Under the pieces are notes generated by a model. The model did no database searches and was not told where the DNA came from. It saw nothing but the letters and a program-made list of their open reading frames with translations. 64,000 nt of DNA from Orthonyx spaldingii (lineage: Eukaryota > Chordata > Aves > Passeriformes > Orthonychidae): positions 1-64,000 of the forward strand of contig VZTJ01005258.1 in the NCBI GenBank assembly GCA_013397795.1, given 5' to 3'. Below are positions 1 through 11,270 of this stretch, piece after piece. The translations under genes were made by a program, and so were the position numbers. Numbering within the stretch: position 1 is the stretch's first letter; each line of letters opens with the position of its first letter.

Positions 1-950
1 CGGTCTAGCGGTCAGCGACAATCTGACACATGGAGGTATAGATCAATCTGCTCTTTTCACTTACAATTAACGGTAGACATAGAGTAACCTGGGCTCTGTT
101 CTGAACCCAACCATTTAATCTGAGAACACTGCACTGGCAGCTATCACATGGAAGGAGCAAATTAAATTGGTTGCATTGCAGAATCACGAAGGGCTTGATG
201 TGCTTCACTAGATCTCCACAGGGGTTGGGGCCAATGGTTAGGATTCTAATAGTATTAACTGGCTGGGAATTAGCCATGAAAATGTGCCATGTTATCTGAG
301 GAATATATAGTGGATGCTCCTTTCAAAGGAGATCTCACCGACGAATTTGTAAAATTCTTTTAAAAACAAACTGTAGAAGTAGGAGGAGCAATAACAGTTA
401 TGAAAAGGACAGCAAGAGAATAGCTGGAAGATGTGCAACTGTCTCAAGGAGAGCTCATTGAGGCTGAAGGAACCAGCTTAGTTCTGCAGTTGTCTACGGC
501 AAAAAAACCCACACCAATTAAAAACCTCCCACAAACAAAAACCCCCAAACCCAACAGATTTTTGCAAAGCATTTTGACTCCAATGACCTGTGACAAGTTA
601 GAGTCTAAAGAGAATTTAGGAACGCAAACATTCTGTTCCATTTGGCCATTAGCACACAGGAGTTCCCTACATCACTCACTAGGTCACGGCCTTTTGATCA
701 ACCAGAAACAATCTCTGCTTTTGCCTTTAGCACAGAAGGAAGCTCAGACAAACTCAATCCAGTCCTAGCTGCCCTCAGAGGCAGCAGGAACACCCTGAGT
801 GTTCTCTCACTGCCTCAAAGCACAACAGTTTCTGTAGGGAGCTGTAAATGACACTGTGACACTAAACTGAGAAGGAACATTTGGTACAGCTAATGCTGAT
901 GCATGCAGGCAATACACTGCTCTAGCAGACTCAAAATACCCAATACATAC
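1..950 (-). other. PAK3 intron after exon 6 (incomplete)
   Basis: This stretch begins with the GTATGT donor on the minus strand. I looked for the next PAK3 exon (start of the kinase domain) in all minus frames and did not find it. Short ORFs here lack any recognisable domain. No repeat family was recognised. Confidence 0.8.
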
Positions 951-1113
951 TCAGTTTCTCTAGGATCTCCTCATCTGTCATCTTGGATTTTTTTCGTTGC
1001 CGGTCTGTGTTTCTGTACAGAGTGTTTGTGTTTGAGTTTTCAGGCTGGGGAGTCGTGGATTCTTTAGCTGGTGCTGGTGCAGCGGCAGGTTCAATAACAG
1101 AGCGTGTGTAGAT
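951..1113 (-). CDS. PAK3: PAK3 coding exon 6 (residues 200-253), last exon in the window
   Basis: The exon is 163 bp, with the acceptor TCACAG and the donor GTATGT (950-945), leaving phase 1. It reads IYTRSVIEP, then an Ala/Pro-rich linker that looks less conserved than the rest, then TLYRNTDRQRKKSKMTDEEI and LEKL. The RQRKKSKMTDEEILEKL block is conserved in group I PAKs and immediately precedes the kinase domain. The next exon should supply the rest of an Arg codon and the start of the catalytic domain. It is not found between 1 and 950, so the coding sequence leaves the window within the intron that starts at 950. Confidence 0.97.
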
Positions 1114-1708
1114 CTGTGACAAGAAATTATTTTGTGTCAGAAAGGTGGCTGGCAGAGATGCCCCTGAGATCATCTTAGAAAGATCATGTCAGCCACACCC
1201 AGGACTCTAAAACTGTTTTGCTGTCCACTTCTCAAACTGAATGGGCAAAAATGAAAGGTTACAAGTTCATGGCCAGTTTCATGTTCAATTTTCATGGATT
1301 TTCTGATATAGTCCATGGAGAGGGGCAGGAACCTCCAGGGCACAGAGTCATATGTATCTTGCCAGGATATGAACTGCATCTTTGGACTGCTCTCCCTGCT
1401 GACAGGGAGCCTGCACAGCTGGACAAAGTGGCTCATTCTCACACTTATACCGTTAAAGGACACGATGGCACCTCTTACCTGATACAAACAGGAAATCATG
1501 TCCCCCACCAGAATCCCAGGAAACTGACACCTGAATGTGAAAGTTCAAACCCGCCTTTCCCAGTGTCAGTGGCTGGAGTGAAGAGCTCTGCGTCACGAAA
1601 GGACTCCCACCCACAGCACCTTCAGCCCCAAACAGCAAGTGCTGTCTGATCAGAAACTTGCAGCTCTGCACCGCACCAAACACAGACCTAACCAAAGCTG
1701 GCACTTAC
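1114..1708 (-). other. PAK3 intron 5 (595 bp)
   Basis: This intron runs between the PIX-motif exon and exon 6, with a GTAAGT donor and a CACAG acceptor. I see nothing else in it; the overlapping ORFs have no family resemblance. Confidence 0.9.
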
Positions 1709-1837
1709 TGATTTTGTGTGTTCAGGCCGTGGGGCAATAACGGGTGGAGGTTCATTATCATCTTCCTCTTCATCATCTTCATCCTCTTCTTCAGACACAG
1801 AAGGAGCCAGAGGAGGTTCTGATGCTGTTTTTGTGCT
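1709..1837 (-). CDS. PAK3: PAK3 coding exon 5: acidic stretch and PIX-binding motif (residues 157-199)
   Basis: The exon is 129 bp (43 codons), phase 0 at both ends, with a CCACAG acceptor and a GTAAGT donor (1708-1703). It starts STKTASEPPLAP and then runs into a long Glu/Asp tract (residues 171-184), characteristic of PAK3 among the group I PAKs. The final residues 186-199, PPPVIAPRPEHTKS, contain the non-canonical proline motif PPPVIAPRP, which binds the SH3 domain of alpha- and beta-PIX. That interaction targets the kinase to focal complexes and, in neurons, to spines. The acidic tract is a low-complexity GAA/GAT repeat and varies slightly in length between species. Confidence 0.98.
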
Positions 1838-3070
1838 CTGTGGACAGACAGTACTGTGAGTGACAGTCATTATCCTGCCAGTTCAGAGCTTTGATAGCTA
1901 CCTACATCCTTAGCCTTCCTAGACATCAGAGGCCAATCTAGACATGCACATGCTCCTATGGGCCTAAGTTCTAAGTTAAACACAGCACAACGCAATTTAA
2001 AGGTTTAGGTGTGTCGAAATCCACCAGTCCCAGCTGCTGCTCAGAGGCAGGGGGTTATACTAAGTCATCCCAAATTTGCTGATGAAACAAAAAAAATGAA
2101 AACGTGCCTTGGGAAGTGGTTAGCAACTGTTTTAAAGCTGGCTACAACAGGCCACTTAGAGAACTCAGGCAAATCAAAGGCACTATTCTACATATTCACA
2201 TCTCATTGGCACTGTCTTTAAAATGTCATCCCTTTGGTTCAGTAGAAATACCAGTAAGGGAAGCCCACAGCAAACACGGAGACCTGAACCCGTAATTTTG
2301 GAAAGCTGAAGTGCTGACTGTCTCCCTATTGCCTCTGTCTGCTACAAGAAAATACTACAGCATCTGCCAAGGTGTCCACACCCACTGGAAAAGCTACTGG
2401 AAGGTTTACTCTGCTCTGGTGAACACCATGCTTCCTCTGAAAAGTGTGTTTTATTAAAGATAAGGGAAGTGGCATTGATTGAAAATCTGAAGTGTGAATC
2501 TTCAAAGATGATTTTCATTTCATTATACACAGTTGGCCGTGTAATCACAAACCCTATATGAAGTTGCTTAACACTTTAAAATAAGAGCCAAATCCCCATT
2601 CAGTCACTTGTTATTTAATTCACTAACAATAACCCTAATAAATTTGGTCAATATTAATGTGTATGTCACTCCTACATCTCTGGGATTGCTATTGCAATCC
2701 AGCATTAATTAGAGTGGATGGTTATTTAAAACTTTCCTTCACTGCTTCCAGTGAGTTACATATCAATTATAACCTTATTTATATTCAGTTATATATCCAG
2801 CTGTACTAAGGAGAAATAATGAAATTTGATAGAAATGGGATTCTAAATTATTAAAACTAAATTAAAATGGGTTCATTAGGCGGTGCTGCATATTGTTGTG
2901 AATTATATACATCATGGCTAAAACCAGCAAGTAATCTTCTGTCTGCTAAACTAGACTTTCACTTTTTCAAAAGATCTAAACCAGAAAATTAAAAATCAGC
3001 CAGGGAAAGCTCATGGTCTGCTCCACAATTCTTAAACACTAGGAACATCAAAGGTTACTTTCCTACTCAC
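1838..3070 (-). other. PAK3 intron 4 (1233 bp)
   Basis: The part between about 2560 and 2960 is strongly AT-rich and low in CpG. No exon or known repeat was recognised. It could contain conserved noncoding DNA, but that needs an alignment. Confidence 0.85.
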
Positions 3071-3108
3071 CGATGGATGGGCTTCAATGTATCCATGGGC
3101 ACTTTTAT
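3071..3108 (-). CDS. PAK3: PAK3 coding exon 4 (38-bp microexon, residues 144-156)
   Basis: A very short exon is bounded by the acceptor CATTGCAG and donor GTGAGT (3070-3065). With the split codon from exon 3 it reads DKSAHGYIEAHPS, matching the PAK3 linker after the autoinhibitory segment. It enters in phase 1 and leaves in phase 0, so its loss would shift the frame. It is too short to be seen as an ORF and was found by requiring the reading frame to continue between exons 3 and 5. The region is a flexible linker with no named domain. Confidence 0.95.
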
Positions 3109-4132
3109 CTGCAATGAGCAAAGGAGAATGAACCAGATGCTGTTAGAAAAAAACTCTGTCTGTTTTGGGGAATCCCACAGAACAAGTCTCTATTATTAAA
3201 TAGAGATAACTTCTCTTTCACACCATCCCTTCAGGAGCAACAGCAAGGAAGACAACAGGACAAAATTTCAGACTGTCTATTTTTGCCCATTTGCCAGTAA
3301 ATAAAGTAAACAGAAATTCAGTCAAGAAAATCCAAATTGTTCTTTAACTGTCAATTCTTCTGTTCCACCCAAGAGCTAAAGTAGCTTTTTCTCCTTACTT
3401 TCCTTTTTTCAATAAATTGCATGCACTCATTCTCATTAGCTTGCTGACAACATTTCCACAGAAAAGCTTCCCCAAAACCCCCCTTAGCCATGGCAGTTCT
3501 ATTCTGACAAAGCACGAGAACAGCTCCTGGGTTCAGGAGCACACATGAACTGTTTTGAAGTCTGCATTTCATCACAAAGGGAATTGCTATTTTAGCACAC
3601 AGTAAGTGTCAAATTAGTCAAATCCATTGATTATGGAATTTGGGAAAAAAAAGATGCCTTCTCTCAATCCTGGAGATAAGTGCACAGTTTTCAGAATGAC
3701 TTCTGAGAAGCTGCTGCATTTTGGAAGTTGTCTTGGTTGAGCCTTCAAACTGAAGAAATGATAGACTCCATTGCCACAGATGATCCTGTGGAGGGAATGG
3801 AACCCCAGCAGGTTACATTCCAAATGCTGTCCACATCCTGCTGGCTACAGATACCCTGTTTTTTAGCTGAAGCTGTTGACAGGAGCTCTACCAAACAATT
3901 GCTATCTTAATGGCATTTTTGTTCCAAAATCTTGGTTAGTTCTAAAAACCAGCAACAAAGCAAGGTCACCATTTTAATGATGTTTGGGGGGAAAAAAGGA
4001 GAAATGAAATTAATTTCAGGAGTATTCCACAATGTGGAATTAGTTCAGGTTGCTTCCTGACCACTTGAATGTTGAACTTTGGTCTGACTTGTTTTGGAGC
4101 CTGACCTCCCCTGTTGGGAGACGTCAACTTAC
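3109..4132 (-). other. PAK3 intron 3 (1024 bp)
   Basis: The intron has a GTAAGT donor at 4132-4127 and a TTGCAG acceptor. I see no repeat or additional exon in it. Confidence 0.88.
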
Positions 4133-4286
4133 CTCCTGACGTAAAGCTCATGTATTTCTGGTTGTTAACTGTTTCTTTGGAATCATAAAATTTGAGAACA
4201 TCTAGAACAGCCTGTGGGTTCTTCTTCTGCTCCAGTTTTGTTATGTTGGAGGTCTGTAGTAGCCTGGCCCACTGCTCTGGAATGCC
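4133..4286 (-). CDS. PAK3: PAK3 coding exon 3: autoinhibitory segment (residues 93-143)
   Basis: The exon is 154 bp, with a CTACAG acceptor and a GTAAGT donor (4132-4127), leaving phase 1. It begins GIPEQWARLLQTSN, the end of the p21-binding domain and start of the kinase inhibitory segment that packs against the catalytic cleft in the inactive dimer. LEQKKNPQAVLDVLKFYDS follows. Near the end, KYMSFT at residues 136-141 contains Ser139, equivalent to the PAK1 autophosphorylation site Ser144 that helps keep the kinase open. The sequence is essentially that of mammalian PAK3, with no stop or frameshift. The exon joins either directly to exon 2 or through cassette exon b. Confidence 0.98.
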
Positions 4287-7200
4287 CTGTAGACATCGAG
4301 TGGAAACAAAGTGGGTTTAGAGTATTTAAAATCCGCAGCCTCATAGATCTTTACCAAGATCCCATGCTCCCTGTAAGATTACTTGCAGAAATTTTGATTG
4401 ACCCCTTACAATTAAAATTAGATGCGATCATTTTTTCTCAATCAAAAATCTAGCTAAAACCAGGACCCAAGTTTAAAAAGAAAAGAAAGTAATGACTGCC
4501 AGAGGAAAAAAAGGGCATGAAACATCTCTGGAAATCAACCCTGCTCTTCCATGGAATAATGATTTAAGGCTTAAGCTTGTTTGCCTGGTGATTCAGGGCA
4601 GACATAACAAGACTATTCTCTATTGGTGGACAACACAGTGTCTTTTAGGAGCTTCACACTGGACTTTTCATGCTTAGAAATGCAAACACATTTTGCTGAC
4701 ATAATCACTGCTGTCTGATTCAAAGGTAAACCCCACCCTGACACAATTAATTTTCCGCATACCAGGGAACACTGCAGGGTAAAGAATCTGCCTTTCAGCT
4801 CTCAAAATCATGACACTGAGGTGTACCACTGCTGTGAAGGATGTCTCCAGGTTCTCTACTGCAAACATACAGAAACCAGGGACTCAGAAAACAGGCTGAG
4901 AGTGCCAAAGCCTTTGATGAATTCTTGGACATCTTATGGGTGTGGTGGAATTTGAAAATCGATCCAATCACTAAAAGTCCCAGCTTTTACACTGAAATTC
5001 TATTGATGAAAACTTGCTTTACTTATCCAGGATAATTCCCTAGATTTGACAACCTGTCATTTCCCCCCTTTACTGCACAGCTGACATAGACCAGTGAATA
5101 ACAGGGCTCACTGAAGGAAAAATGACACCTTAGCTGTGGTGCCACCCCAGTCTACTTTCATACAGCTGCTTCTCAGAAATCGTCCACAAAACAATGTGTG
5201 ACATGGGCCTCCAAAGTTTAGGATTTATGAAAAAAGTGGGAAAAGCCAAGCAACAAATCTACTGCACACACATCAACCTGCTGCTGCAGTGCTATGACAT
5301 CTCAAAGAAGCATTTGGGGCCTGTGACGCACCTCTGGGAGCTTCCCTGGGCACATCTGTGAGCCATAGAGATCTGGCTGTAATGGACGTAAATAAAGAAA
5401 GAAAAGAAAGTTAAAACAGAATGTGGGACAACTTAGAAGGTGGTAGGAGGAGGAAACCAATGGGCCAAAATGGGCAAGTCCCATCTAAAATGGGAGTCAC
5501 AAAGTGGATACCAAATAGATCAGGTGGTGGAGAGGCTACAGGAAGGCAGGTTTAGGTGAACAGAAAAAACACAACCGTTCCAAAGTTTGGAAGCATCATT
5601 CTCCCACCTTTTGCTTTCAAACAGTTTTTCTCTCCTCATAAAAATACATTCCTGAGAATTAATGGCAAGTGACTAGAAAAATTACATGTGATTTTCTTTC
5701 TCAATTTAAAATTTAAAAGAAAAAATAGAGAAAGATCTAGGCTTTCGCTGTATGCCTAGTTTTGAAGCCAGATTACCATTTCTGAATGATTCTATACAAG
5801 TTTTTTCCAGGCTTGGGGGTTCTCCACTCCTGAGATCACCATTTGACCAGTGGAGAGAGCAACTGGCCAAAGTTAGATTGTGAAATCTGAGAGGTTGTGC
5901 ATTGCCACAACACGAATCATCTTTGTGTGTCAGACAAAATCAAGACAATTGTAAAGAAATGCTTGGTTAGATTAGGAACGTGCAACTTCTTATGGACCTA
6001 AAGCCACAACTTTTCCCACTTACTAATGTCATAATCTTTAAGCTTTAAAAGTTTGGTGGGTTACCACATTTTCTTCTAGACTGGGGATGAGGAAATGGTT
6101 TCAAACATGCATGCCTTACAAAAAACACTCCCCAAAGGCCTACTAACCACAGTGTCCTTCATTCAGAAAATGCAACTACTTTTCCAAATAAATGAACATA
6201 AAGCTCTAGCAACATGCTCCCACCTAAGAGTTTCCAACCAATTTTATTCTCTGCTTTAAGAGCCCTGTTTCTTACCAAATGTGGTTGCTCCAAGCACAGT
6301 AAAATGGAGATGTAATATTTGCTCATGATGGACAACACAGGTTGGTGCTCAAGCCTGAAAGCCAGAACGCAGGTGCCCATGCAACTGTGCTTTGGGATGC
6401 ATCTAACAGTAATCAGGGGATGCAGCTGGGGGTGATGGTTTGGTGTCAGAAAATGGCCCAAATGCGTTGCATATAACCAGGAGAGCAGGCACTACTGCAT
6501 GACAGCTGCAATAATCCAAAACAAAAAACCCTGTACATTTGCACATTGATTGGACACTCCCATGGCACTTCCAAACTTTTGAAAGAGACAGACGGCATGA
6601 TCACTAGACAGTGGGAATATCAGAATGTGGTACAGGCTAGTGGCAGTCCCTTTGCAGGACGTACTTACCACATGACTACCCAGCTGATACACAGGTTCTA
6701 TCCAGGCTGGGACAAATCAAACATGCTTAATGTAGTGTGTAATGTAATGCCTGCATCTGGGACCAAGACCTAGTTCTCCATGGTGCAAAAATTCCCTTCC
6801 TTTGACTGATGTTTGACTACACTAAGGACTACAGCATTAAGCCCTGTGCTGGCAAGATGCACATGGGAAGTCACCTGTCTCTTTGGTTAGTTTTGAATTG
6901 GTTATAGCCTTCTCAGACTGCAGCACTGCACTTCCACACTTCAGGAACAAGTGTAATTGCAAAACAGCAGACATCTCGTCTCCACTGTTTGGAAAGGGGA
7001 AAAGATATTTAAAAAGAAACTGTGCTACAGCAACAAAGCTGGACCTATTTAGCCATGTAGAATTGCTTTCCTCTTTGTTGGCAGCATCTGACACCAAAAA
7101 AATAAAAAATTCTGATGCTAGGGACTGTTTTGACACAGTGGTAGATAACAACAACATTCAAAATGATCCAAACCTTGATCCTGAAATAGAGATAGTGAGT

Positions 7201-8864
7201 GCTTGTGCTTAGAACTGAAGTGTATTCAGCCTGGTATTCTTCCTTTCTGTTCCAGCTAGCAGGGACATGAACTAACTGGGACCCTGACCACCAGCCAGAT
7301 TATGAGAGAACACGAGTGTGACCCATCGTGTTTGCATGGAGTCAGAAGGAAAAAGTCTCAAACAGAGGATAGAAGTAAAAGGTAGAAGGCTGAGAGGAAG
7401 AACAGATATAGAATAGAACGTCTGAACATCCAGTGGGCAGACAAAGGGAAGTGGGAAGGTGAAGACAGACAAGAGGAAGTGATGCAAACACAAAAATGAG
7501 AAAACAAAAGCAGAAAGTAATGTAATAGATATGAAGATAAGGAGAATGGCACTGAAGAATTAACTTGAACAATGAAGTGGCTACAGGGAAAGAAAGCGAG
7601 GAAAAAAAAGGAAAAAAAAAAAGGAAAAATCAGGATAGACAGCAAGGAAAACACAATTTTAAAAGCTTTATGCAAAGTTTCTGATCAAAAATGATCACAT
7701 CTGGGCTTTTTAAATGAGTATTTTGTCAAGCCCCAGGGTTTGGCACAGAATAAATTTTGAAGTAAGATTTTATGACATCTATTTTAAAAAGCCTAATTAA
7801 CACTTATTTTAAATGTAGCTGTATTTCCTAATTACTAAGGATAATTCAATTTCACTACTCCTTTGAATACATGCTGTCATTAAATGTGTATTTTTTCTTC
7901 TACTGTTATTCCTGTTGTTGCAACTGCTACTGTAGGAGACAGAAAGTTTCCAGCTTTCTGAAATGCCTTTGCAAAACAAAAGCAGCAAAGTAAAAAATAA
8001 TGAAGAAATCATATTTAGGGCTCAAATTCTGAAAATTAGCCATCCTTTGTTCAGGAAAATGATTTGTCCCATCCTGTTTGGTGTATGCAGCCAGTCAGCA
8101 CTAGCACAGTCCACAATGGAGATTACACAGTCTGACCACTCAGCTCACAGGGCACTACTGGTGGCAGGAGAGTTGCTAATGCTCCCTCTCACCTCCACAG
8201 CATAACAAAACATAATCTCACTGCCATCTCAGCTTTACGGAACCGTGGTTTCAGCACCCTACCAGTAATCTGAGAAAAAATGCTGAGGCCCCCTGCACAC
8301 TTCAAAGAGCTTCCATCAGATTCATTTTTCCCAACACTACGTTGAGATTCAAGAAGCAAAAGCTAACAGCTATTTTATTAATACACAAAGGCTAGAAACA
8401 CTGATCACCTAGTGTATAAACAGATTTTGAAGGATACTAAATTAAAATGAATGGACTTCCACAATGCTGCTGCTTTCTGAATATCTCCAAGGGTTATCTG
8501 CAGAGCAGCTGGACTTGGCACTTTGAGGCTGGTTGTCTACTATGCACTTGGGGGGGAGCTTTTTAGGCTTTCCCAAAGACACTGAATAACCAACCCTTGC
8601 AGCAGCTTGGGGGACTGGTAAAAGCATACACCTACGTTCTTCCTAGTTTTCATTTCCCACAGACACTCTGCTGACAATCCTTGGAGGAAAAAAAAAAAAG
8701 CAGCCTGAATCACAAGTTAAACACACCAAATCCTAAGCCCAACAAATGAAAGTCTCTTTCTTCACAGCCTGGCTGCTGTCATCTGATGTTTCTGGCAATA
8801 GGAAGTTATTTTACCATCAAGAAACTAGAAGTTCTGGTAAACACAAAATACAGCAGTTACTTAC
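4287..8864 (-). other. PAK3 intron 2 (4578 bp) hosting alternative exon b
   Basis: Besides exon b (5376-5332) this intron contains an A/G-rich run at about 7595-7628 on the plus strand. The minus strand was read for a second PAK3 cassette, the 21-residue exon c of mammals, and no convincing match was found. The ORFs at 6837-7212 lack recognisable domains. Confidence 0.85.
5332..5376 (-). CDS. PAK3: PAK3 alternative cassette exon b (15 residues, PDLYGSQMCPGKLPE)
   Basis: A 45-bp exon lies in the 4.6-kb intron between Thr92 and Gly93. It encodes PDLYGSQMCPGKLPE, which is as I remember mammalian exon b. It is flanked by an acceptor ending TTACAG and a donor GTGCGT, which is weaker than the GTAAGT donors of its neighbours, as expected of an alternatively included exon. 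It is phase 0 on both sides, so skipping or inclusion keeps the frame. In mammals this insert falls in the regulatory domain, weakens autoinhibition and GTPase dependence, and is used in brain. The insertion point is the same here, so I infer the same role. Actual inclusion cannot be seen from DNA. Confidence 0.95.
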
Positions 8865-8965
8865 TGTGAATTCTCCAGTGACGGCATCAAATCCCACATG
8901 AATGGTGTGTTCAAAGTCTGAAGGAAGAGAGATCTCAGGACGTTCCTTCTCTTTCTTCTTGTTGG
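8865..8965 (-). CDS. PAK3: PAK3 coding exon 2: CRIB domain (residues 59-92)
   Basis: The exon is 101 bp, with a CTCTAG acceptor just upstream and a GTAAGT donor at 8864-8859; it leaves phase 0. The split codon from exon 1 makes Thr59. The peptide starts with a lysine-rich stretch (NKKKEKER) used by PAKs to contact acidic membrane lipids. It continues with the CRIB motif ISLPSDFEHTIHVG at residues 70-83, which binds GTP-loaded Cdc42 and Rac1 and carries the invariant Ile, Ser, Pro, Phe, His, His and Gly. Arg67 corresponds to the position of the human R67C intellectual-disability variant and is the normal residue here. The end of the exon, DAVTGEFT, is the point where the alternative exons are inserted. 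Confidence 0.98.
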
Positions 8966-11069
8966 CTAGAGGCAAAATGTTAACAAGCACTTATTTTCTG
9001 TACAGCTTTTCATTTAAAACTTTTAACAATCAGATGTGCACAAAACAGTGTTTTGAAAGTAGAAAACAAATCAATTAACAACTATAACTTGACAAACAGA
9101 CCCAGGTTAACACAACACCAGCCTGTCAATCCCTGTTGGGGAAGGTCTAGAAGGTGTTATTTTGTTTTTCTTTCAGCCAATGTGACTGCTGCCAAAGCAA
9201 GCTGTTTGTGAAGTAGCCTTCTTCGGCTATCTCTAACCAGCATGGTTTCTATTTTCAGTTCTTTTTTTTCACTGAGTTTTCGTATCTAGAAACTAACTCC
9301 TGTTTGACTTCACTCTGTGGGTTCCTGCAGAAGTAAATCACACAGGACACGCATGTGTATGTGTGTCTGTTCTCCAACGTGGTTTGAATCCATTTCAAAA
9401 TCAGCCAGATCAGAGAGGAAAGGTTTTTTTAGATAATCATTTTTTTCCTACAGGTTCTGTGAAAACCAGCAGCTCATGTAGTGACTCCTCTTCCAACTAA
9501 AAGGTTGAAACACCACCTCTGTTTCAGAAAACACAGAATCTGCCCAGCAACAGAATCTCATAAATGTCTTTGGAAAAGCTTCATTTGAGCTCTCAATTAA
9601 CTAAGACATATAATCATAAAATCAGGCTTTATTAGTCTCCAGATTTTTTTCTTTTTAAATCACTCAACCAGTAGTCCCAGAGTGTGGAGTATCTTACTTA
9701 AGCAGGCAGACTTGGAAGTCAGTCAACCTGTATATGCTTCTCATCTCCTTCCCTCTTTACAACTTTTTGAAAGTAAAATCCCTTGTGGTCATCCATCTCT
9801 TGTGCTTCTGACTCCTGACAAATGCCACTTCAGCCCAGTTTTATTGACCCCGATAAAGGATGAGTGGAATAAAGGCTGAGGGAAGCTGCCTTCACTTTCC
9901 TGCAGTGTTTTAATACTATGTTTGCCAGCTCCGAAGGTTCACCTAGGGGTCTCATCCAAGGCTGGACTCACTGTGTACCAGCAGCCCTCCCAGTCCAGGT
10001 CTGTCTTTTCTCAGCCAGTAGCTCCACGAGACCTCTATTTGCATATTTCTTATTCTACCTTACAGCACCCTTTAGGCCCCTGCTCTTTGCACTTATAGTC
10101 TATTTTGAATGCTTCTAATCACTTCTCTTCATTGCTGCATTTATCCTCATTAAATAATTGTCATCTTTTGTCTGTGCTGCACACCCCTACAAAATGTTCA
10201 TTGATGAAATATTTTCATTTAGCATTCAATAAAGATGGCAGCAATATATCAAATACAAATGCAAGGGCTTTCCCCGTCTTTTATAACTAAGATGATGTTG
10301 TTTAATTTTCAGGACAGATGTTGCCAGTTAGAAGATGTCATCTGTGTGTAGGTAACAAAACTGGCTTCTTCTACCTCATCATTTGCAAGCAAATGCAGTA
10401 AAAATTAGATTTACAGGATTATCAAATTCAGTTCAAAGCAGCAGTCAAATCTAGAGGTGAAAAAAGGGATTATATAAAATATTCCATCAAAAGCAGCACT
10501 TGTCCATTCTAGGACTCTTCTGCTGGAGGACAAGTGTTCCAGCTCATTCCCCAAGATCTGGTTCATTTGCTTCACGGACCTGTGCCTACTAGGCTGTGAT
10601 ATAATACCTATGGTCTGAACGCTGATACACTACAAATGAAATACAGAATTAAACATCTCTTTACTACACCTTCACCTCTCCCCAGTCTAAAAACTTTGAC
10701 ACTTCTGTCTGGGCCCTGCAAATCAAATAATTTCTATTTCACACAAGCTGGCAAAATGATAAGAAAAGGCATGACTTTTTTGAAGCACCTGACTGACTGG
10801 CTGCAAGGGATTTCTACTGAACATTCCTATTTGATTTTCTTGGAAATGCCCCTCACAATACACTCCTGCTACACAGTTAGCCATGAGGGCCTCCACACTA
10901 CCTGAGCACCTATGACATTAAAATACAACAAGCAAAGACTGTTCTGTCTTCCACAGCCTGCATCACCATCATCAACATAATGTTAAAAGAGCAGTTGTTT
11001 GGGAGAAAAATATGACTCAGCTAAGTGGCAGCTTTTCTCAGAGACAGAGGAAGGGTTTGAATGCTTACA

Positions 11070-11270
11070 CCCTCCTGTTTGCTTGCCTGCTCTTCAGCTC
11101 ACTCTGTTCTTTCCTCCAGTCCCTCTCCCTCCCACTGACACTCACACTTGTCCTTCCATCCTCCTTCCTGCCCTCCTCCTCCTGTCCCACTCTAGTAGCC
11201 TGATCCTTTTTTCTTCCTCCATTGATATTTACTCTGCTGGGTTTTTCCTTCCTTCTTTTCCTGTTTTTCT
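11070..11270 (+). repeat. Pyrimidine-rich tract (C/T low complexity)
   Basis: About 200 bases are dominated by C and T on the plus strand (CTCC, CCTT, TCCT units), so the PAK3 pre-mRNA is purine-rich here. No unit repeats exactly enough to call a microsatellite. ORFs across it are compositional artefacts. Confidence 0.6.

Noticed and set aside
1..277. 90-codon minus-strand ORF at the left edge as the next PAK3 exon
   Set aside because: Its sequence shows neither the SIVSVGDPKKKY start nor the glycine-rich loop expected there.
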